From BOG-908 sp963751795 (GTDB taxonomy: Bacteria; Pseudomonadota; Alphaproteobacteria; Acetobacterales; Acetobacteraceae), in the NCBI GenBank assembly GCA_963751795.1, contig CAVVVI010000003.1, forward strand, positions 124,001-188,000: DNA of 64,000 nt, in the 5' to 3' direction. A program made the translations under genes and the position numbers. The notes below the pieces were generated by a model. It made no database searches, was not told the origin of the DNA, and saw only the letters and a program-made list of their open reading frames with translations. Below, piece by piece: positions 47,656 through 56,710 of this stretch. Position 1 is the stretch's first letter; every line of letters begins with the position of its first letter.

Positions 47656-47820
47656 ATGGCGAGCTTGACCGGACATGATTTCATTGCGGCGCATCTGCCG
47701 TCGTTCCGCCTGCCGGTGGTGGGGGAAGCGGCGCTGATCGGCGCCGGCCTGGCGGTGCTGGGCCTGGCGGCGTTGGCGGTGGTGGCGCGGGCGTGCAGCC
47801 TGGCCTGCCATTGGTGTTAG
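47656..47820 (+). CDS. 54-residue membrane protein divergent from tetR
   Basis: ATG 47656 to TAG 47818-47820 encodes 54 residues, with GGGAAGG upstream. Residues 20-45 form one hydrophobic helix (VVGEAALIGAGLAVLGLAAL), and the end has three cysteines (ACSLACHWC), suggesting a small single-span protein with a metal- or redox-reactive tail. Composition and third-base GC match real genes here. It shares the palindromic operator with tetR, so it is the most likely regulated target. Function unknown. Confidence 0.55.
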   Translation: MASLTGHDFIAAHLPSFRLPVVGEAALIGAGLAVLGLAALAVVARACSLACHWC

Positions 47821-47835
47821 TGGCGCAGGCCGTGA

Positions 47836-47909
47836 TGCGCCTGGCAGGACTTGAACCCGCAACCAAGCCGTTATGAGCGGCCCGCTCTAACCAGTTGAGC
47901 TACAGGCGC
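47836..47909 (-). tRNA. tRNA with CAU anticodon, probably tRNA-Ile2
   Basis: All arms form on the minus strand: acceptor GCGCCTG / CAGGCGC, D-arm GCTC / GAGC, anticodon stem GGCCG / CGGCT with loop CTCATAA, and T-arm GCGGG / CCTGC with loop TTCAAGT, discriminator A. CCA is not encoded. CAU can be elongator Met, initiator Met or lysidine-modified Ile2. The 1-72 pair excludes an initiator, and the CTTGGTTGCGGGTTCAAGTCC stretch resembles known Ile2 tRNAs, but elongator Met is not excluded. Confidence 0.93.
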
Positions 47910-47978
47910 CTCTGGCCGCGCCTTGCGGCGGGCGGGCGGCACGGACAGACACCAAGACGCCGGCCGATGCAACACGCG

Positions 47979-49004
47979 TCAATTGGCACTGCCGGCGTCG
48001 CGGAACTCCATGCTGTTGTAGCCGAGCAGGGTGGCTGTCGAGATGATGTTGCCGTTGTCGTCCAGCATGGCGGTGACTTCGGATCGCGTGAAGGCAGGCG
48101 GCTGGGCGGCGGGGAAGTTGTGTTCGAACAGGCGGGCCGCGTTCATGCTGGTCATGTACGAGGCGACGTAGTTGGCCAGCGGGGTGAGTTTGTTGGAGAG
48201 GGAGGGCCGCTCCATGATCCACTCGACGCTGGAGCCGGCCAGCACGGTGCCGGCGGGTGCCACAAGGTCCATGGCCACGTATTGGTTGGTGGTGGCGTTG
48301 ATCAGCAGCGCGTGCCCGGTGGTCGGACCGGTGGCGTAAACCCATGCGCCCATGACGTCGCCGGCGGCGACCGGCAAGTTGGTGACCTCGATGGTATTGC
48401 CGGGGAACCACTCGAACCAGGCGTAGTAGGCGGCCTGGGTGGAGGAGCGCGAGCAGAACGCGTCCGATTCGGTGCCGGCCTGCAGCACGTCCGGCGCGTT
48501 GATGCCGTCGATGCCGACCCAGACGGCCGAGTAGGCCCAGCCGCCGGTGCAGACGCCGAAGGCCTGCTGGCCGATCGGCACGTTGAATTCGGCGACGACC
48601 AGGGTGAACGAGCCCAGGCCGAGGTTTGGCGCGTTGTTGGACAGCACCAGGCCGCTCCAGTTGGTGCTGGTGGCCGCGCCCTTGCGGGTGACGGTGTGGC
48701 GCAGCATGGGCCGGGCGCGCTGGGGCAGGACGCGCAGCTCCGGCGTGATGCGGATGCGGGCGTGGCCGATCAGGTGTTCCCAGTTGCGGCGGGCCGAGCC
48801 GTCGCCTTCCAGCGCGGGGCGCGGCGGGAAGCCATACTGGGCGAGGGCGGCATCGGGCGCGTGCACCGTATCGAAGCCGGGCGGCGGGCCCGCCAGCGTG
48901 GTGACGCCCGGCACGCTGGTGGGCAGGCGCAGGGCCTGGGCGGCGGCACGCGGGGCTGCGCCCGCGGCGATGGCCATGACGGCCCAGCAAAGCCACGTGC
49001 GCAT
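47979..49004 (-). CDS. Secreted G1-family (eqolisin) glutamic endopeptidase
   Basis: Exported 341-residue protein with a signal peptide (CWAVMAIAAGAAPRAAAQ). The mature region matches scytalidoglutamic peptidase: TSTNWSGLVLS (113-122), AVWVGIDG (160-167), the catalytic Gln Q175 in LQAGTES, AWFEWFPGNT (195-204), and the catalytic Glu E261 in SSVEWIMERPS. A propeptide of about 85 residues separates signal and core. G1 peptidases are mainly fungal and act at acid pH; bacterial members are few. Two in-frame starts upstream exist, but MRTWLCW suits the signal best. Confidence 0.87.
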   Translation of the reverse strand: MRTWLCWAVMAIAAGAAPRAAAQALRLPTSVPGVTTLAGPPPGFDTVHAPDAALAQYGFPPRPALEGDGSARRNWEHLIGHARIRITPELRVLPQRARPMLRHTVTRKGAATSTNWSGLVLSNNAPNLGLGSFTLVVAEFNVPIGQQAFGVCTGGWAYSAVWVGIDGINAPDVLQAGTESDAFCSRSSTQAAYYAWFEWFPGNTIEVTNLPVAAGDVMGAWVYATGPTTGHALLINATTNQYVAMDLVAPAGTVLAGSSVEWIMERPSLSNKLTPLANYVASYMTSMNAARLFEHNFPAAQPPAFTRSEVTAMLDDNGNIISTATLLGYNSMEFRDAGSAN

Positions 49005-49166
49005 GACGATTATCCGGTGTTGTATGGCAACGAGCATACACGCGATCGAGGGCCGAGTTTGCTGCAGAGTGAGGCGGGCGGCGGCTTCGTTGGACAAGTG
49101 CATCCTGCTGCGATAGTCGCCCTGCGAGAGAGATCGGCGCGCGCCGCCATGCCACCGCGAGGACCC

Positions 49167-49688
49167 ATGAACGTAACCGACACCGAGACCGGCCGCGACG
49201 CGCCGCACGACATCAATGTGGTGATCGAGATCCCGCAGGGCTCGAGCGTGAAATACGAGGTGGACAAGGCGACCGGGGCGCTGGTGGTGGACCGCTTCCT
49301 GTTCACGCCGATGTCCTACCCCGCGGCGTATGGCTTCATTCCGCGCACGCTGGCCGATGACGGCGACCCGGCGGACGCGCTGGTGCTGGTGCCCTCCGCC
49401 GTGGTGCCCGGGGCGGTGATCCGCTGCCGGCCGATCGGCGTGCTGCACATGACCGACGAGGCCGGGCAGGACGAGAAGATCATCTGCGTGCCGCACGACA
49501 AAGTGCATCCGCTGTATCGCGACGTGAAGACGACGGCCGACCTGCCCGAGATCGTGCGCCAGCAGATCACGCATTTTTTCGAGACGTACAAGGACCTCGA
49601 GCCCGGCAAGTGGGTGAAGGTGAGCGGGTTCGGCACGCTGGAGGACGCGCACGCGATCATCATGAAGGCGATCGCCGCCAAGGCCTGA
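49167..49688 (+). CDS. ppa: Inorganic pyrophosphatase (family I)
   Basis: Hydrolyses pyrophosphate from biosynthetic reactions. The 173 residues contain the acidic motif ADDGDPADALVLV, plus VVIEIPQGSSVKYEVDK, FTPMSYPAAYGFIPRT, HDKVHPLYRDVKTTADLP and FFETYKDLEPGKWVKV. The ATG at 49167 has GCGAGGA upstream. A longer frame through the divergent peptidase gene is a shadow. Confidence 0.97.
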   Translation: MNVTDTETGRDAPHDINVVIEIPQGSSVKYEVDKATGALVVDRFLFTPMSYPAAYGFIPRTLADDGDPADALVLVPSAVVPGAVIRCRPIGVLHMTDEAGQDEKIICVPHDKVHPLYRDVKTTADLPEIVRQQITHFFETYKDLEPGKWVKVSGFGTLEDAHAIIMKAIAAKA

Positions 49689-49717
49689 TGGGCGCCGCGG
49701 GGGCGGCTGACGGGTGT

Positions 49718-49732
49718 TGACCGAACGGTTCA
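49718..49732. promoter_or_regulatory. Candidate TetR-type operator before emrA
   Basis: TGACCGAACGGTTCA contains the perfect core ACCG-AA-CGGT with near-symmetric flanks (TG..CA) and a following GTCA. It lies 38 bases 5' of the efflux adaptor start. No regulator gene is adjacent. Confidence 0.45.
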
Positions 49733-49769
49733 GTCAGCTAGTGTGCCGCACCCGGCCGAGGCACCGCCC

Positions 49770-50843
49770 ATGGACACCAATGCGCATCCCAAGCTGATCG
49801 GCATCGAGCCCGAGGCGCAGAAGCCGCCGCGGCGGTGGCCCAAGCTGCTGATCGGCGGCCTGGTGGTGATCGGGCTGGTAACGGCGGCGGTGCTGTACTG
49901 GCTCGATGCGCGGCATTACGAGACGACCGACGACGCGTTCATCGATGCGCACGTGTCCCAGGTGTCGGCCCAGGTGAGCGGGCGGGTGATCCGGCTGGCG
50001 GTGGACGACAACCAGGCGGTGCGGGCTGGGCAGGTGTTGGCCGAGATCGATCCGCGCGATGCGGCGGTGCGGCTGGACCAGATTGCCGCCCAGCGCGACC
50101 AGGCGGCCGCCCAGCTGGCGCAGGCGCGGGCCGCGGTGCCGGCGCGCGAGGCCGATGTGGCGCAGGATGCGGCGCAGACGCGGGTGGCGCAGTCCGCCCT
50201 GGTGCAGAGCGAGCGCGATCTGGGCCGCTACACGCGCATCAACCCGCGGGCGATCACCGCGCAGACGCTGGACCAGGCGCGGCAGAGCAGCGACAGCGCG
50301 CGGGCGCGGCTGGATGCGGCGCGCAGTGCCGAGACCGGGGCGCGCGCGCAGGTGGCGATCGCCCGCGCGCAGGTGACCGCCGCCGAAGCCGGGCTGCGCA
50401 CGGCCGATGCCAATCTGGCGCAGGCGCGGCTGACGCTGAGCTACACGCACATCGTGGCACCGGCCGATGGCCGAGTGGCGCGCCGCACGCTGGAGTTGGG
50501 CAATTACGTGAACGCCGGGCAGTCGCTGCTGGCGGTGGTGCAGCCGGCGTGCTGGGTGACGGCCAACCTGAAGGAAAGCCAGCTGACGCATCTGCGGCCG
50601 GGCCAGCCGGCCAAGGTGACGGTGGATGCCTATGCCGAGCACGCGCTGGACGCGCATGTGGACAGCATACAGAGCGGCACCGGCGCGCAGTTCAGCAGCC
50701 TGCCGGCGGAGAACGCGACCGGCAATTACGTCAAGGTGGTGCAGCGGCTGCCGGTGAAGCTGGTGTTCGACCAGCCGGATGCGTGCAGCCGGCTGAACCT
50801 GGCGCCCGGCATGTCGGTGGAGCCGCGGATCCGCGTGCGCTGA
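49770..50843 (+). CDS. emrA: HlyD/EmrA-type efflux periplasmic adaptor
   Basis: Membrane-fusion protein of a tripartite drug efflux pump. The 357 residues have an N-terminal anchor (LLIGGLVVIGLVTAAVLYWL, 26-45), a barrel-sandwich opening HYETTDDAFIDAHVSQVSAQVSGRV (key TTDDAFI), a long Ala/Gln-rich coiled coil (about 95-210), and TLSYTHIVAPADGRV. The ATG at 49770 has GAGG nearby. The partner DHA2 transporter follows after 26 bases. No outer-membrane factor is adjacent. Confidence 0.93.
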   Translation: MDTNAHPKLIGIEPEAQKPPRRWPKLLIGGLVVIGLVTAAVLYWLDARHYETTDDAFIDAHVSQVSAQVSGRVIRLAVDDNQAVRAGQVLAEIDPRDAAVRLDQIAAQRDQAAAQLAQARAAVPAREADVAQDAAQTRVAQSALVQSERDLGRYTRINPRAITAQTLDQARQSSDSARARLDAARSAETGARAQVAIARAQVTAAEAGLRTADANLAQARLTLSYTHIVAPADGRVARRTLELGNYVNAGQSLLAVVQPACWVTANLKESQLTHLRPGQPAKVTVDAYAEHALDAHVDSIQSGTGAQFSSLPAENATGNYVKVVQRLPVKLVFDQPDACSRLNLAPGMSVEPRIRVR

Positions 50844-50869
50844 GTGGCGGCAATGCGTAAGGGCGGCGG

Positions 50870-52421
50870 GTGGCGGAACGGGGGCTGAGCTTGGCCGAGG
50901 ATGACCTGCCGTATTCGGCTGCGGGCGGCCGCAGCCCGTGGCTGATCGCCGTGGTGGTGTCGATCGCCACCTTCATGGAGGTGCTCGACACCACCATCGC
51001 CAACGTCAGCCTGCGCCACATCGCCGGCAGCCTGGCGGCCAGCCAGGACGAGAGCACCTACATCATCACCAGCTACCTGGTGAGCAACGCCATCGTTGTG
51101 CCGATCAGCGGCTGGCTGGCCAACGTGATCGGCCGCAAGCGCTTCTATATGATCTGCGTGGCGCTGTTCACCGTCAGCTCGCTGCTGTGCGCCACCGCCA
51201 GTTCGCTGCCGGAGATTTTGCTGTGGCGGGTGATGCAGGGGCTGGGCGGCGGCGGGCTGGCGCCGGTGGAGCAGTCGATCTTTGCCGATTCGTTTCCGGT
51301 GCGGCTGCGCGCGGCCTCGTTCGCGCTGTACGGGCTGACGGTGGTGATGGCGCCGGCGATCGGGCCGGTGATCGGCGGCTACCTGACCGACGCGTATTCC
51401 TGGCACTGGGTGTTTTTGATCAACCTGCCGTTCGGCTGCCTGAGCCTGCTGCTGGTGGGGCTGTTCGTGGTGGATTCTGCCGGCGACCAAGGAGCGGCGG
51501 CGGCAGATGCTGGCCGGCGGGCTGCGCGTTGATTACGTGGGCTTCGGGCTGGTGGCGCTGGGGTTCGGCACGCTGCAGATCGTGCTCGACCGGTTCGAGC
51601 GCGAGGGCGGCTGGGGCTCGGGCTTCGTGAACACCTACGGCACGCTGTGCGTGGTGAGCCTGGTGGTGCTGATGGTGTGGGAGTGGAACCATCGCCAGCC
51701 GGTGATGAACATCCGGCTGCTGGCAATCCCATCATTCGCCATTAGCAACGTGCTGATGTTCGCGCTGGGCTTCGTGCTGATCAGCACCACGCAGCTGCTG
51801 CCGCAGATGACGCAGGAGCTGATGGGCTACGACGCCACGACGGCGGGGCTGACGCTGGGCGTGGCGGGCATCGTGACGATCGTGCTGATGCCGCTCTCGG
51901 GCATTCTGACCGGGCGGGTGGTGCAGGCGAAGTATCTGGCGTTCGTGGCGTTCGCGGGCACCGCGTTTTCGATGTATTTCGCCACCGGGCTGACGCAGAC
52001 CGTGGGGTTCTGGCACGTATCGGAACTGCGCGCGCTGCAGGCGATGTGGCTGCCGTTCCTGTTCATACCGATCAACTCGGTGGCGCTGGTGGGCGTGCCG
52101 GCGGATCGCAACAACGAGGCTTCGGCGCTGATCAACTTGATGCGCAACCTCGGCGGCAGTGCCGGGATCAGCTACACGACCACGCTGCTGGCCTATCGCG
52201 AGCAGTTCCATCATGCGCGGCTGGCCGAGCACGTGACGCCGTATACCGGCTTCGGCGCCGGGGTGGATCTGGGCGCGATCGGGCGGCTGGTGCAGGTGCA
52301 GGCGACGACGCTGAGCTACCTCGATCTGTTCTACGCGCTGGCGCTGGTGGCGGTGGCGGGTGCGGGGTTGGCGCTGTTCCTGCCGCGCATGGCCAAGGGC
52401 GAGACGGCGGCGGCGCACTGA
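50870..52421 (+). CDS. emrB: DHA2-family MFS efflux transporter, EmrB type (single-base frameshift)
   Basis: Fourteen-helix drug:proton antiporter that pairs with the EmrA-like adaptor. Motif VSIATFMEVLDTTIANVSLRHIAG in TM1 and NVIGRKRFYM in the loop 2/3 are characteristic. The frame breaks at 51477-51479: GATTCTGCCGGCG carries one base too many before PATKERRRQMLAGGL. Removing it gives one 516-residue protein. Start is GTG 50870. A consensus insertion is likelier than a broken pump, since both halves are otherwise perfect. Confidence 0.92.
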
Positions 52422-52434
52422 GCGGCGGCGCGCA

Positions 52435-54643
52435 TCAGAGGAACGAGACCGGATCGACATCGACCTCGATCCGGACGCCGCGGGCGGGGCGCACCTGTTC
52501 CAGCCAGGCGCGGAGCAGCGGCTGGACGGCGATGTCGCGCCGGGTTTTGAGCAGCAGGCGGCGGCGGTGGCGGCCGCGCAGGATGGCGAGCGGGGCCGGG
52601 GCGGGGCCCAGCACCAGCACGCCTTCGCCGTGGGGGGCGGCGCGGCCCAGGTCGCGGGCGGCGAGGTCGGCGGCATCGGGGGTGTCGGCGCTGACGATGA
52701 TGGCGGCCAGGCGGCCGTAGGGCGGCCAGTGGCCGGGGCGGCGGGCGGCACTTTCCTGCGCGTTGAAGCCGGCGAGGTCGTTGGCGATCAGCGCCTGCAT
52801 CACCGGGTGTTCGGGCGAGAAGGTTTGCAGCAGCACGCGGCCCGGCGCCTCGGCACGGCCGGCGCGGCCGGCGACCTGGTGGAGCAGCTGCACGGTGCGT
52901 TCGGCGGCACGCAGATCGCCGCCGGCCAGGCCGAGATCGGCATCGACGACGCCGACCAGCGTGAGGTGGGGGAAGTGCCAGCCCTTGGCGACGATCTGCG
53001 TGCCGATGATGAGGTCCACCTCCCGCCGCTCGATGGCGCGGGCGGCCTGGGCGGCGGCGTGCGGGCCGGGCATGGTGTCGCTGGCCATGACCAGGCGGCG
53101 GGCTTCGGGGAAGGTGGCCGCGACCTCTTCGGTAACGCGTTCGACGCCGGGGCCGATGGGGGCCAGCGTGCCTTCGGCGTGGCAGAGCGGGCAGGCGGGC
53201 GGCACGGCTTCGGTGTGGCCGCAATGGTGGCAGGTGAGCACGCGGCGGGCGCGGTGTTCCACCAGCCAGGCGGTGCAGTTGGGGCAGGCCAGGCGGTGGC
53301 CGCAGGCGCGGCAGAGCGTGAGCGGCGCGTAGCCGCGGCGGTTGAGGAAGAACATCGCCTGCTCGCCGGCGGCCAAGCGTTGCGTGCACCGCTTCGATCA
53401 GCACCGGGGAGAGAAAGCGGCCGCGTTCGGGCGGGTGCTGGCGCAGGTCGATGGCGGCAACGGCGGGGAGCTGGGCGCCGCCGTGGCGGGCGGCCAGGCG
53501 CAGGTGGCGGTAGCGGCCCCATTCCACGTTGGCGAGGCTTTCCAGGCTGGGCGTGGCGCTGACCAGCACGGCGGGTGCGTTGGAGAGGCGGGCGCGGACC
53601 ACGGCCATGTCGCGCGCGTGGTAGACCACGCCGTCTTCCTGCTTGAAGGCGGTTTCGTGTTCCTCGTCGATCACCACCAGGCCGAGTTCGCCGAAGGGCA
53701 GGAACAGGGCGGAGCGGGCGCCGACGACGACGCGCGCCTCGCCATCGGCCACGGCGCGCCAGGTGGTGCGGCGCACGCGGGAGGGCAGATCGGAATGCCA
53801 GAGCGCGGGCGGGGTGCCGAAGCGGGCGGTGAAGCGATCGAGGAACTGCGCCGAGAGCGCGATTTCCGGCAGCAGGATGAGCGCCTGGCGGCCGGCCTGC
53901 AGGCAGGCGGCGACGGCTTCGAGGTAGGTTTCGGTTTTGCCCGAGCCGGTGACGCCGTCGAGCAGGGTGACGCTGAAGGCGTCGGCGGCGACAGCCTGGC
54001 GGAGCTGGGCGGCGATTTCGGCCTGTTCCGGCGAGAAGGCGGGCGTGGTGTGGGCGGGATTGGGGATCGCGAAGGCGCGGGGGGCGGGGATGGGCACGGC
54101 TTCGAGCAGCCCGGCCTGGGCCATGGCGCGCAGGATGGCGGTGCTGACGCCGGCGTGGCGGGTCAGGTCCGCACCGCTGTGCGGGCGGCCATCTTCCAAG
54201 GCGGCGAGCACGCGCTGGCGGGCGGCGGTGAGGCGTGGCGGGGCGGCGGCCGGGCCGCGCTGCCAGCCGGGGGCGGGTACCGGCGGGGCCAGGGCATTGA
54301 CGCGGAGTGCCATGGCCAGCACCTCGCCGGGGGCGGCCAGCGTGTAGGCGGCCACCCAGTCGATGAAGCGGCGCAGGGCTTCGGGCAGGCGCACGGCATC
54401 GAGCAGGGCGGTGACGGGCTTCAGCTTGGCGTCGGGCACGGCGGGGCCGGCGGGGGCATCCCACACCACGCCCGTCTCCGCCCGGCGATTGAGCGGCACC
54501 AGCACCACGTCGCCGGGTTCGGCGGCCATGCCGGGGGGCAGCGCGTAGTCGAACGGGCCGGCGAAGGGGTAGGGCAGCAGCACCGGCACGCGGCTTGGGC
54601 GCAAGGCGTTACGTTCGGGTACATTTGGCTGTTCGTGCGGCAC
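52435..54643 (-). CDS. priA: Primosomal protein N' (PriA helicase), single-base frameshift
   Basis: 3'-5' helicase that restarts stalled replication forks. The N-terminal DNA-binding domain begins VPVLLPYPFAGPFDYALPPG. Motor motifs are GVTGSGKTETY (Walker A), LVVIDEEHE (Walker B) and FLNRRGYAPLTLC, followed by the two zinc-binding cysteine sets (CRACGHRLACPNC, CHHCGHTEAVPPACPLC). The frame breaks at 53373-53374, where one extra G on the coding strand changes TLAAGEQAM. Corrected length is 735 residues from GTG 54643. Divergent from the DUF484 gene by 23 bases. Confidence 0.95.
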
Positions 54644-54666
54644 GGCGGAGTGTGTAGCCTACCTGC

Positions 54667-55308
54667 ATGCTGACCGCCGAACCCCAGCCTGCCTTTCACC
54701 ACGCGCCGTTGCCGGCCGAAGCCGGGCAGGTGGCCGCTTATCTGCGGGCGCATCCGGATTTTCTGGCGCACCACCCGGAGCTGTACGGCGCGCTGACGCC
54801 GCCAGCGCGGGTGCATGGCCCCATTCTGGCGGACCACATGGCGGCGATGCTGGCCGCCGCCCGTGCGCGCGCGGCGCAGATGGAGGCCAGCGCCGGCGAG
54901 ATGGTGGCGCTGGGGCGGGCCACCAGCTTCGTGGCCGAGCGGGTGCAGGAGGCGGTGCTGGCGCTGCTGCAGGCGGCCGAGCCGGCGGAGTGCGTAATGG
55001 AGGAATGGCCGGGCCTGCTGGGCATCGATGCGGCCGTGCTGTGCTGCGAGGGGCTGCGGCCGCGTTGGCGCACTTTGCCGACCGGTGCCACCCGCGCGCT
55101 GCTGCGCGGCCGGCCGATGGTGTTCCGCGACCGCCCGGCCGACGCGGCGCTGCTGCACGCCGAGGCGGCGCTGTTGGCCGAGCGCGACCTGCTGATCGGG
55201 CTGCCGGGGGGCGCGATGCTGGCGCTGGTGAGCCGCGAGCCGGCGGCGCTGCCGGCGACGCAGGCCTGGGTGTTTTTGGGGCGGGCTTTGGGGGCTCGGC
55301 TGGGGTGA
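54667..55308 (+). CDS. DUF484 family protein
   Basis: A 213-residue protein. The N-terminus VAAYLRAHPDFLAHHPELYGAL is the family signature, followed by a coiled-coil helix (ARARAAQMEASAGEMVALGRATS) and a GAF-like domain (residues 85-205, LLGIDAAVLCCEGL to GGAMLALVSR). DUF484 proteins often lie near xerC or replication genes; here priA is divergent from it. Function unknown. Confidence 0.86.
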   Translation: MLTAEPQPAFHHAPLPAEAGQVAAYLRAHPDFLAHHPELYGALTPPARVHGPILADHMAAMLAAARARAAQMEASAGEMVALGRATSFVAERVQEAVLALLQAAEPAECVMEEWPGLLGIDAAVLCCEGLRPRWRTLPTGATRALLRGRPMVFRDRPADAALLHAEAALLAERDLLIGLPGGAMLALVSREPAALPATQAWVFLGRALGARLG

Positions 55309-55618
55309 GGGTGGGGGCGTAGAGGACCAACGGTGCCGGGTGATGGAGGCACGGTCGATACTCAGCGTCTGACGTCTCGTGCGCCGCAGTGCAGAGACAT
55401 AGTTAACCAGCAGCCAACATCGGCGCTTAAGGCTTGATTCGTTTGGCCGCTTGCCGTGATTTGCGACGATCTGAGACAATCAGGCAGATACTTATGCTGT
55501 CTGATGCAGACACTATTGGCAGCTCCCCAGGCGCGATCACACACCAGACAGAAGCAGCTGGAAATGATTCTCACACCTTCATGCGAGGCGCCGTTCCGAT
55601 AGCTGTGGAGGAATACAA
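55309..55618. other. AT-richer intergenic region with a weak upstream ORF
   Basis: Composition drops sharply after DUF484. A 62-codon frame (TTG 55434 to TGA 55622) overlaps the next gene by ATGA and could be a leader ORF that couples its translation, but its sequence resembles no protein and the start codon is weak. No terminator or promoter is evident. Confidence 0.3.
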
Positions 55619-56257
55619 ATGAGGACCTTTCCGTTATGGGTCCTTGTCATTGCAACGGTCAGCCTGCAATGTTTCGGACAGAACGCAAAAAGTCGCGGCC
55701 AGCCCTTATCCGGCGACCAGTTAGCACGTGAGCAATTCCGTCGAACTTTCAAGACACTTGTAAAGCAGATGGAGTTCCCCGTGCCCGGCGGAACGGCATA
55801 CGTTGCATTCGGCAGAATGTGGGGACCTCTGCGTGCGTTTAGAGTCCTAGCGTTACGATACGACCATGGCCTCCACACCGATTGGGACTCGACGAGCCTT
55901 ATCCACGACGAGTATTTCGGCGTATTAGGACTGCACTCTTTCGGTGCACAAGCAGACGGACCGTATAGCTACACAGTGAGTTTAAGCGGATGTGCGCTCC
56001 ACCAGTGTGCAGAGGGCAAAGTGGGTGTTGCGCTATATTCTAGCCAGACTAATTGGACTTACGTCGCGCATGTCGTAGCAGAAGTGTCCCTTCATGAGGG
56101 GTCGAACGGAGACGGAACGATTACGTCAGACGCCTACACAGTCACCTATCTTCCAAAAAGCGGCGATTCTAGAAGATACCGCAATCAGTTGGACCGCCTG
56201 ATATGCAAAACCCCCAGCTATTCCAGGCGGGCTCTATTTCCTTTTAGATGTGACTAA
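55619..56257 (+). CDS. Exported hypothetical protein (AT-rich orphan)
   Basis: A 212-residue protein with a strong GGAGG upstream of ATG 55619. The signal peptide is FPLWVLVIATVSLQCFGQ. The mature chain carries two Cys in GCALHQCAEG (possible disulfide) and is probably beta-rich: YRYDHGLH, DSTSLIHDEYFGVLG, SYTVSLSG, SQTNWTYVAHVVAEV. No known family. Codon use and base composition differ markedly from the neighbours, suggesting transfer. A type B palindrome lies about 380 bases downstream. Confidence 0.65.
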   Translation: MRTFPLWVLVIATVSLQCFGQNAKSRGQPLSGDQLAREQFRRTFKTLVKQMEFPVPGGTAYVAFGRMWGPLRAFRVLALRYDHGLHTDWDSTSLIHDEYFGVLGLHSFGAQADGPYSYTVSLSGCALHQCAEGKVGVALYSSQTNWTYVAHVVAEVSLHEGSNGDGTITSDAYTVTYLPKSGDSRRYRNQLDRLICKTPSYSRRALFPFRCD

Positions 56258-56710
56258 CAAGGTTACTTCACTAGCATCTTGCTGCTTAACATCAAAGTTT
56301 TTGCGTAGGATCTGGCCAGCAAATTGCGGATTTACCTCTCGCAGTTAAGAAGATCATACGAATTTTTAATAGAGGAAACTGATACGTCACTGGTCATTTG
56401 CGCGATATGGCGTGTCATGACCATGCGTCGAGCGCTGTAATGATGGAAACGCGGCTTCCTTCGACGAAGGCCGTCAGAAACGACGGAACAGCCTAGTGGC
56501 GACGGCACGTATACTCGGCACGACGATCTTTGTGACAGATCAAGCACGTAATGAAATCACGGATGTTGAATGCCAACTTGTCTGAATTGGCTGTGAACAA
56601 GCAACGCAATTGGCCCAGGGTCCGCTCATCTTATCAAGCAAAAGTTTTTGGGTCCCTTTTTTCAAAAAGGGACTGCTTGCCTCTCTTGCGCTCTCTACCA
56701 GCAACGCCCA
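56258..56710. other. AT-rich intergenic region between orphan and dnaB
   Basis: About 450 bases with no convincing gene. The minus-strand frame 56547-56332 is Arg/Ser-rich and has no ribosome site. The only structure I see is the type B palindrome at 56636-56680 next to the dnaB 3' end. Confidence 0.5.
56636..56680. repeat. Dispersed palindrome, type B, site 5
   Basis: Stem GTCCCTTTTT (56652-56661) / AAAAAGGGAC (56664-56673) with a TC loop, preceded by AGCAAAAGTTTTTGG. The stem is compensated: GTCC becomes GTCCC and GGAC becomes GGGAC relative to sites 3 and 4, so the base pairing is conserved. It lies at the 3' end of dnaB on the minus strand. Confidence 0.75.

Noticed and set aside
47836..49004. 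Integrated island at the tRNA, carrying the G1 peptidase
   Set aside because: The peptidase lies on the 5' side of the tRNA, there is no integrase, and no repeat of the tRNA 3' end was seen.
56332..56547. Minus-strand ORF of 71 codons in the AT-rich gap
   Set aside because: No ribosome site, no recognisable features and low-complexity Arg/Ser content.
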